Assembly: GCF_028389875.1 (NCBI RefSeq)
Contig: NC_084675.1
Location: 23,088,412 to 23,152,411, forward strand
From: Rhea pennata
Lineage: Eukaryota; Chordata; Aves; Rheiformes; Rheidae
Direction: 5' to 3'
DNA length: 64,000 bases
In this document: piece after piece, positions 53,040 to 64,000 of the stretch
Position numbering within the stretch: position 1 is the stretch's first letter
How the letters are laid out: every line of letters starts with the position of its first letter
The notes under the pieces: generated by a model
What the model saw: only the letters and a program-made list of their open reading frames with translations
What the model was told of the DNA's origin: nothing
The model's database searches: none
Program-made: the position numbers and the translations under genes

Positions 53040-53510
53040 GAGCGTGTGCGTGCACGTGTGTGTGTGTGGGGGAGGCTGCGCTGCCAGTACCGCGTGTGCA
53101 GGGTGTACGTGTGGGGTATGCACACGGAGCGTGGGGGTGTGTGGCGAACACGGGGTGTCAGCGTGTGCACTGACCGTGCAGGCGCTGTGTATAGCATGTA
53201 TGTGCAAATCCATGTGCGTGTGTGTGTGTATGACATGCACAGTGTGCGTGTGCATGTGATGTGCACTGTGTGGCATGCACAGTGTGTACATGTGCGTGCG
53301 TGAGATGCGTGTGCGTGTGTGTGCGTGATGTGCACTGTGTACAGCATGCGGAGTGTGCACGTGTGTGTGTGTGATGTCCACTCTGTGGCATGCACAGTAT
53401 GTACGTTTATGTGCGTGAGACATGCACAGCGTGTGCATCTGTGTGCGTGATGTGCACGGTGTACAGCATGGGGGTGTGCGTGTGTGCGTGCGCGCAGGAA
53501 GACGCGCGCA
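53040..53510. repeat. TG/CA-rich minisatellite, about 60-bp period
   Basis: The landmark GATGT(G/C)CAC recurs at about 53260, 53328, 53386 and 53448, each followed by CATGCACAG- or CAGCATG-type sequence and GTGTGCGTG runs. Units are diverged. The stretch is largely alternating purine-pyrimidine. It lies between the SNTB2 poly(A) site and the VPS4A CpG island. Confidence 0.85.
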
Positions 53511-53541
53511 CGCACCCGCGAGCGGCGCGGGCGGGCACTAG

Positions 53542-57622
<4,081 letters not shown>

Positions 57623-57945
57623 GGGCTCCGGCCGCGGGCCGGCGGGGGCAGCCGGCCGTGGCGCGGCAGCGTCCTCGCAGCACCCGGGCTGGCCCCCCCG
57701 TGCCAAAGGGGTTCGTGTTCAGCTGTCTACTAAACCCATCTCACTTTCAGCACCTGGCTGGGCGGCAGGGGTGGGGGGCACTGTCCTGGCCGGGCTGATG
57801 CTACTGGGGGGAGGGGGTGTGGTCCAAGCACAGCCTGGGCTGCTGGGTGCCCCCCACCCTGTCCCGGCTGCTCCCCACTCTTCTTCCTGCTCTTTTTTTA
57901 TTTTTTAAATTAATGCTGCTTTGGGGTCTGTCTTGTTTATATGAA

Positions 57946-57951
57946 AATAAA
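57946..57951 (+). terminator. VPS4A: VPS4A poly(A) signal
   Basis: AATAAA 324 nt after the TAA stop, in an AT-rich stretch beginning about 57890. It is the only canonical signal before PDF. Confidence 0.87.
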
Positions 57952-57974
57952 AACAATGCAAAAACTTCAGCCCG

Positions 57975-59096
57975 AGCCCAGCCCAGCCCCTCCCTGCAGC
58001 GAGGCAGCTCCGGCAGCGGAGGGCCGCGGCCGTGGGGCAGATAACGTCCAGCCCCCGGTGCTGCTCATAGCAGCTGGAGGGCTGCCGCCTCCGGCTGTCG
58101 CAGACCGTGGGGCAGGAGGGCTCCGGCGCACCTCAGCGTCGCTGGGCGGGAGGGCGGGTGCTGCGGGGCCGGGCTGGGCCAGGCTGCCCAAGGTCGCGCA
58201 CGCGGCCAGGCGGAGCGGGGCCGGGCCCGGAGCTGCAGCAAGGGCTGAGCCTGGGCAGGGCGAGGGGGGGGGTGCTGGGAGCCCCCAGTTCCTGTGCAGC
58301 CTCGCAGCAGGGCTGACTCCTGCAGTAAGCTGCAACGGGCAGCCAGGGCTCACCAAGGCTAATTTCCTCTCCCCGCCCATGAATAACATCAGGCTTCTTT
58401 GTAGTTAGAAATACTACGGCCCCTGCCCACCCCCAGCACACAGCTCCTGCCATCAGCGGGGGGACGCTCCGGAGCGGTACGTGGGCTGCCCCCTTCCTGG
58501 GGGCTGGCAGCAGTGCCAGGGCCCGGGGGAGCCTCACTGCCCCCGCTCTCTGCCAGCCTGCGCCCTGGGCTGAGCCTCACTGGCCTCCCAGGCCAGGACT
58601 GGCTCTGTCCTGCTCCAGCTTGTGCTCCAGGGAAGGAGCTGCCCCAGCCGCCGGAGCCAGGCTGCATTTGGTGCGTCCCTGAGCACAGGGGTGACCCCCC
58701 CCCCCCCCCCACGGCACAGAGGTGGTGGGGAGATGGAGAAGGTGCACAGAGCCCCCCCCCCCCCCGGCTGGGCTGTGCCCTCCTGCAGCGGGCAGCGACA
58801 TACAGCCGTGCTGGGTGTGCAGGAAAGGCCCAGAGCTGGTGCCAAGTCCTGAAACACTCTGTATTGAGCGCAGTACAGCTGAATTTGAGTCTCTCAGGCT
58901 GTGGCTCAGTTGTTCTTCCCCACCAGGTGCTCGTGTCAGGTGCAGCAGCCTCCGCAGGAGGGTCTGGGGTGCGTCGGGCTGCTCCCGGCCCCGCAGCCCG
59001 GGCTGCGCTGTCTGGTGGGGGTTTGTCCCAGCACTGGGCCGGTCGTCCCATGGCTGCGGGGGGAGGACAGGCTACGGTGTGTCTGTGGGGCAAGGC
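57975..59096. other. VPS4A-PDF tail-to-tail interval (includes PDF 3' UTR)
   Basis: The two genes converge here. No canonical AATAAA exists on the minus strand downstream of the PDF stop before the VPS4A end; a variant AATACA lies at 58865-58860 on the minus strand, 232 nt after the stop. Two C-runs of 14-15 nt lie near 58687 and 58755. No further gene is visible. Confidence 0.55.
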
Positions 59097-60091
59097 TCAC
59101 TCGAGGAGCTCCATCCAGTGGACGTTGGTGAAGGTCCGGCTGTCCATCTTGTCGATGTAGAGGATGCCGTCCAGGTGGTCCATCTCATGCTGGATAACGC
59201 GGGCGGCCCAGCCTGTCGCCTCCCAGCTCACCGGCTCCCCGGTCTCGTCCACACCTACACGGGAGCAGGCAGGGCGTGAGGGCGGCCAAGGTCCCAGGGT
59301 GGGAGGGGGAAGGACGTGTCCCTGTACAGCATCCGGGGGGAGACGGGAGAGTTCGGGGCAGGGTGGGGCTAGGCCAAGGTGGGGCCAGCCTGGAGGCACC
59401 AGGGCTGCAGGTGGTGGGGGCTGTGTGAGGGCAGGTGCCAACTGGGAATGGGCTTTGGAGCAGCGGGGAAAGGATTTTCGGCAGGGGAGGAGAAGACGGA
59501 GCCCCCCCCCCCCGTACAATAGGGCAATGGGTCCGGGGGGGGGGGGGGGCGGTCTGTACCGGAGACGTGCACAGCCCAGTGCCGCGGGACACAGGCGGAG
59601 AAGCCGGCGAGGCTGGCGCAGCCCTCGGGGGCGGTGACGAGGCGGGCGTCGAGGACGCGGAGCTGGGGGTTGACGAGGACGCGGAGCGGGAAGGGCTCGA
59701 GGCGGCGGGCGCGGCGCAGCGCCGGCGGGTACTGGCCGCAGAGGGCGGGCGGCAGCTCCGCCGCGAAGACGCGCAGCGGCACCCCCAGCTGCGGGGCGCT
59801 GAGGCCCAGGAAGGGCCCGCGGCGCAGCGCCGCCGCCAGCGCCGCCGCCAGCGCCCGCAGCTCGGCGCCGCCCAGGCGCTCCGGGGCCACGGCGGCGGCG
59901 GCGCCGCGCAGCACCGGGGCCCCCACCTGGCACACGGCGGCGAACGGCGGCGCCGGCGGGCCCAGCACCCGCCGCTTCAGCGCCCGCCAGTACGAGCGCT
60001 CCCGCGCGCCCCACTCCGCCGCGCCGCCGCACCCCCGCGCCGCGGCCGGCGGGAGCCGCCGCGCCGCCGCCACCATGGCCGCCGCCATCAT
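59097..60091 (-). CDS. PDF: PDF, mitochondrial peptide deformylase
   Basis: Metal-dependent hydrolase that removes the formyl group from N-formyl-Met of mitochondrially made proteins. Two minus-strand exons, 60091-59560 and 59254-59097, give 229 aa (human 243). All three deformylase motifs are present: GLSAPQLGV (motif 1), EGCASLAG (motif 2, metal-binding Cys) and HEMDHLDG (motif 3, the HExxH zinc/iron site). The ending [15 protein letters not shown] matches human. The N-terminus is Ala/Arg-rich, as expected of a mitochondrial presequence. ATG codons at 60091, 60088 and 60076 are all in frame; I chose the first. Exon 2 uses a TAG acceptor. An Ala-rich stretch ([12 protein letters not shown]) replaces a more varied segment in human, consistent with GC pressure. 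Confidence 0.95.
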
Positions 60092-60195
60092 GGGCGCCGC
60101 CGCTGCGCGCGCACCGCTACGGCGGCCGCGAGGCGCCCGCGCGCAGCACCACGGGAAGGCGCCGCGGCGGCCCCTGGGGGGGGGAGGGGGTAACA

Positions 60196-60257
60196 CGTGA
60201 GGGCAGTGCGCGTGCGCGGACCCCGGCTGCGTCGCGTGAGGGCAGTGCGCGTGCGCG
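60196..60257 (-). promoter_or_regulatory. PDF: Paired NRF1-type sites upstream of PDF
   Basis: A 23-bp element is present twice (60196-60218 and 60235-60257), 39 bp apart. Each contains TGCGCGTGCGCG (60207-60218 and 60246-60257), which on the minus strand reads CGCGCACGCGCA, an exact fit to the NRF1 consensus YGCGCAYGCGCR. They lie about 115-165 bp before the PDF ATG. Confidence 0.7.
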
Positions 60258-60289
60258 CGGCGGCGTTCCGCGCGCTGCCTCGCGTGCAA

Positions 60290-61760
60290 GGTGTGCGCTG
60301 CACGGCGTGCGTGTGCGCTGTGCCTGCACTGCGTGTGCGCTGCACGGCGTGCGTGTGCGCTGTGCCGGCACTGCACTGCGTGTGCACTGTGCCTGCACTG
60401 CACTGCGTGTGCGCTGCACGGCGTGCGTGTGCGCTGTGCGTGCACTGCACTGCGTGTGCGCTGCACGGCGTGCGTGTGCGCTGTGCCGGCACTGCACTGC
60501 GTGTGCACTGTGCCTGCACTGCACTGCGTGTGCGCTGCACGGCGTGCGTGTGCGCTGTGCCTGCACTGCACTGCGTGTGCGCTGTGCCTGCACTGCACTG
60601 CGTGTGCGCTGCACGGCGTGCGTGTGCGCTGTGCCTGCACTGCACTGCGTGTGCGCTGTGCCTGTGTGCCACACTGCGTGTGCGCTGTGCGTGCTGCACT
60701 GCGTGTGCGCTGTGCCTGCACTGCACTGCGTGTGCGCTGTGCCTGTGTGCCACACTGCGTGTGCGCTGTGCGTGCTGCACTGCGTGTGCGCTGTGCCTGC
60801 ACTGCACTGCGTGTGCACTGTGCCTGTGTGCCACACTGCGTGTGCGCTGCACGGCGTGCGTGTGCGCTGTGCGTGCTGCACTGCGTGTGCACTGTGCCTG
60901 CACTGCACTGCGTGTGCACTGTGCCTGTGTGCCACACTGCGTGTGCGCTGTGCGTGCTGCACTGCGTGTGCGCTGCACGTGCTGCACTGCGTGTGCACTG
61001 TGCCTGTGTGCCACACTGCGTGTGCGCTGCACGGCGTGCGTGTGCGCTGTGCCTGCACTGCACTGCGTGTGCGCTGTGCCTGCACTGCACTGCGTGTGCG
61101 CTGCACGGCGTGCGTGTGCGCTGTGCCTGCACTGCACTGCGTGTGCACTGTGCCTGTGTGCCACACTGCGTGTGCGCTGTGCGTGCTGCACTGCGTGTGC
61201 GCTGTGCCTGCACTGCACTGCGTGTGCACTGTGCCTGCACTGCACTGCGTGTGCACTGTGCCTGCACTGCGTGTGCGCTGTGCCTGCACTGCACTGCGTG
61301 TGCGCTGCGCGTGCTGCACTGCGTGTGCACTGTGCCTGCACTGCACTGCGTGTGCACTGTGCCTGCACTGCGTGTGCGCTGTGCCTGCGCTGCACTGCGT
61401 GTGCGCTGCGCGTGCTGCACTGCGTGTGCGCTGTGCCTGCGCTGCACTGCGTGTGCGCTGTGCGTGCCGCACTGCGTGTGCACTGTGCCTGCGCTGCACT
61501 GCGTGTGCGCTGTGCGTGCTGCACTGCGTGTGCGCTGCACGTGCTGCACTGCGTGTGCACTGTGCCTGCACTGCGTGTGCGCTGCGCGTGCTGCACTGCG
61601 TGTGCGCTGTGCCTGCGCTGCACTGCGTGTGCGCTGTGCGTGCCGCACTGCGTGTGCACTGTGCCTGCACTGCACTGCGTGTGCGCTGTGCGTGCTGCAC
61701 TGCGTGTGCGCTGTGCCTGCACTGCACTGCGTGTGCACTGTGCCTGCACTGCGTGTGCAG
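60290..61760. repeat. Modular 20/22/25/27/29-bp minisatellite
   Basis: About 1.47 kb made of some 55-60 modules, nearly all starting GTGTGC(G/A)CTG and ending in CTGC or GTGC. Five module types differ in length. The 20-bp type is GTGTGCGCTGCACGGCGTGC. The 27-bp type ends TGCACTGCACTGC, the 29-bp type has GTGTGCCACACTGC, and the 25-bp type ends GTGCTGCACTGC; the 22-bp type is a shortened 27-mer. The 20-bp type is restricted to the PDF-proximal part (to about 61110). No stop codon occurs over long spans in most frames of either strand, producing spurious Cys/Ala/His- or Gln/Thr-rich frames. Confidence 0.95.
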
Positions 61761-62210
61761 GCACAAGCCCTCTGTGTGCTGCGCATGCGTATGCGCACGG
61801 GCACTGCGCGCAGTGCACTGTGCACGCTGCACTGCCGTACCGCTCTGCACGAGCAGTGCACGCTTCCCGTGCCGCGCAGCACCAGCACGGGGCGAGAGCG
61901 GGGGGCACACGCGTACGTGCAAAACAGCACTGAACCGGCACCCAGGGGACCCGGCCTGAACCACGCGGTCGGGAGGAGCGAGAACCCGCACGGAGAGCAC
62001 GGACCAGGCGGGGGCGGCAGCAGCCTGGGGACAGGGGGGCACGGGGAGGACGCCAGCCCTGGGGAGCCGTGTCCCCTCGCCCTGCGCATGGGGTGCCGCG
62101 GGAAGGGACGGGTGGAGCGCAGCCAGGCAGGGGGGCTCCAGCCGCCTCGCTGCTCCTGTCCCCGGGGAAGCGCCTCCGGCTCCGAGGGGGAGAGGGGACG
62201 GCACTGCAGC
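61761..62210. other. Minisatellite-COG8 spacer
   Basis: About 450 bp of GC-rich sequence without a gene. Near the repeat edge TGCGCATGCGTA (61780-61791) is one base from the NRF1 consensus. Confidence 0.6.
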
Positions 62211-62230
62211 CATGGCAGACGCAGAGGAGC

Positions 62231-62236
62231 TTTATT
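62231..62236 (-). terminator. COG8: COG8 poly(A) signal
   Basis: TTTATT on the + strand, AATAAA on the minus strand, 213 nt after the COG8 stop. It indicates that COG8 ends well before PDF. Confidence 0.8.
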
Positions 62237-62448
62237 ACGTAGTGTCCAGCCCTTCCCAGCGGAAGGAGCTAACAAGACAAGCCGGCACGGAGGGAAACGG
62301 CCCCTGTTCAGCCCCGCTACAGCAGACTTTAGCACCGGCAGCCGTGCTAAGCTGCTCCCCTCACCCAGCTCATCCCCCCGGCTGCCTCGGAGTCCAGCGT
62401 GCTGTGGCCCACCCGGCTCGCGTGTCCCTGGCGCAGGAGAGCCTGCAG

Positions 62449-64000
62449 CTAGCTCACGTCCACGGGCTCCGCAGGGCTCTGCTCCGCCAGCACGGCAAGG
62501 GGCTGACCGGACGCATCCTCCTCCTGTGCGTGCGGCAGGGCGGCCGGCGAGGGGCTCTCCTGCGCTGGCTCCTCACCCGGCACCAGATCCGCCTCTCGTG
62601 CCGGCAGGATGAAGGCCAGGGGCTCCCCGACAGCCCCGGTGTCGAGGCAGCCCAGCCTGCAGAACCGCTGCAGCTGGGTGGCGGGGACGCCTGTGGGAGA
62701 GCAGAGGAGAGTCTGCGGTCTGGCGCCAGCACAACTCTCCCGCGAGAAAGAGAGGGAGCACAAGACCGCAAAGGGACGGGCACAGGGTCCCCAGGATGTC
62801 TCCAGCTCCTCCCACCAGCTCTCCCCAGAGGAGCACCATGACCAGGAGCCTTACCCAGCGCCTGTGCTATCTGGGCTGGAGGAAAGAGGACCTGGAGGCA
62901 GCGGTTAAGGTAGGGGAGCAGATCTTCCAGGAACACGGTGCAGAACTGGACAAAGAGCTCCTGCTCGCGCCCGCTGAAAGCTGCCTCTTCTGCCCGATGA
63001 AAGGCCAGGATTATTTTGGTCACCTGGGGTGAGAGGACAATGATGTCATTAATTCCTTAGTCACATCCCCAGCGCACACAACACAGAATCCAAGACCTGG
63101 AGAGCCCCACGCATCTCAGAGAAAAGAGCCGCTTCTGCTCCATGGTGCCAGGCTCCCAGCCTCGGCCATCCAGACAAATCGGACAGACCGTGAGGAAATT
63201 TTCTTCTGCTCTGTTCTGCCACAGCAAAGCCAAAAGCCCCACGGAGCAAGGCACATCTCTGGCCCTGGCAGTCTCACCTGGCCAAGAGCATCCTCCAGGC
63301 AGGTGGTGACATCCTGGGCCAGGGCCACAGGGCAGCAGAGCCGCAAGTCATTGAAGGCGACAAGGAGGTTGTTCAGGAAGCAGGCAAGGGGCGGGAAGTC
63401 CAGCAGCACCATGGGCGGCTGCAGGGTCCCTGGCTGGGCTGTCGGCACCACCGCTGCAACGGTGCTGCCCAGCACGGCTGGGGCAGAGATGAGCGTGTAG
63501 GAATTCATCTCCTCCTGGAATTTCTCCACAGCCTCCTCAACTGCCTTCCTGAAGGCGCCAATAGTGACGCGCTGGAAGATGGGGGCCAGCTGCCCGCGGA
63601 AGTCAGCGCCCACCCTGCTGAAGGAGAGTCCGAAGTACATGCACTGTCCCAGCAGCGAATCCAGGCGGCCGCCCACCCCACGCTGGAGGTCGCCCTCCAG
63701 CACCTGCAGGAACTCGGAGACCTTCTGCAGCACCCAGCCATGGAAGATGGCCCCCTCATTGAGGGCTGGCTCGTCGGGGGGCAGGAGCGGCTCCTCGTCA
63801 GAGAAGATGGCGCGATACTGCGTGATGATGTCAAAGAGATGGACACGGCAGGCCTCGATAGTCTTGGTGATGTGGAAATAGGGGTCGTCATCTGGGATGG
63901 AGGCCTGGATGGAGCGCAGCCAGGCGTCCCGCGCCTGCAGGAACTTGATGCGCAGCTCGGCCTCCGTGAAGACGTCCATGCGCCGCAGGTAGCCAATGAC
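62449..64000 (-). CDS. COG8: COG8, conserved oligomeric Golgi complex subunit 8, 3' part
   Basis: Subunit of the COG tether's lobe B, needed for retrograde intra-Golgi traffic and glycosylation. The last three coding exons are on the minus strand: 64000-63278 (continuing past the window edge), 63023-62855 and 62690-62449, together 377 aa before TAG; human COG8 is 612 aa. Peptides such as [73 protein letters not shown] and [19 protein letters not shown] match the Dor1/COG8 family. The final exon encodes a Pro/Glu/Ala-rich, poorly conserved tail after [13 protein letters not shown]. Splice phases are 0 and 1 and close cleanly. At the window edge the frame is phase 0, beginning VIGYLRR. Confidence 0.95.

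Noticed and set aside
59369-62335. A minus-strand frame of nearly 1,000 codons running through the minisatellite into PDF exon 1
   Set aside because: The repeat lacks stop codons in most frames of both strands, so an open frame is automatic. The COG8 poly(A) signal falls inside the frame, the protein is a low-complexity repeat, and PDF has good start codons with a presequence-like N-terminus at 60091.
60197-62612. Several plus-strand Cys/Ala/Val-rich frames of 550-770 codons
   Set aside because: Translations of the same 20-29 bp modules; no splice, promoter or homology support.

Overview
This is vertebrate nuclear DNA: eight interrupted genes with GT-AG introns, CpG-island promoters and AATAAA signals, and no bacterial-style operons. 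The gene order TANGO6-HAS3-CHTF8-UTP4-SNTB2-VPS4A-PDF-COG8 is that of human 16q22.1. Very high GC, compact introns, many C/G homopolymer runs and GC-rich minisatellites, and no recognisable SINE or LTR sequence suggest a sauropsid, most likely a bird. A crocodilian or turtle cannot be excluded, and the species cannot be read from the sequence.

Layout. 1-20,900: the 3' part of TANGO6 (+), six coding exons separated by large GC-rich introns. 20,900-26,350: HAS3 (+), with two candidate non-coding first exons and a GC-rich variable repeat directly before a TATA box. 26,260-27,960: CHTF8 (-), tail-to-tail with HAS3 and head-to-head with UTP4, with a 50-bp minisatellite in its first intron. 28,194-34,800: UTP4 (+), 16 coding exons. 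36,640-52,950: SNTB2 (+), seven coding exons and a long first intron. 53,560-57,970: VPS4A (+), 11 coding exons. 59,097-60,260: PDF (-), two exons. 60,290-61,760: a modular minisatellite. 62,210-64,000: the 3' end of COG8 (-), which runs off the right edge.

These are housekeeping or widely expressed genes with separate roles: Golgi transport (TANGO6, COG8), hyaluronan synthesis (HAS3), sister-chromatid cohesion and replication (CHTF8), 18S rRNA processing (UTP4), dystrophin-complex scaffolding (SNTB2), ESCRT-III disassembly (VPS4A) and mitochondrial N-formyl-Met removal (PDF). They share a neighbourhood, not a pathway. Exon models were read by hand from splice sites, reading phase and remembered human homologues. 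All phases close: UTP4 687 aa, VPS4A 437 aa, HAS3 548 aa, SNTB2 494 aa, PDF 229 aa, CHTF8 117 aa.

No new multi-gene system was found. What merits a second look is regulatory or structural: the PDF/COG8 minisatellite and the paired NRF1-type sites beside it, a two-codon upstream ORF overlapping the VPS4A start, an acceptor-donor collision at VPS4A exon 6, two alternative HAS3 first exons, and duplicated ETS and CCAAT elements in the UTP4/CHTF8 and SNTB2 promoters.
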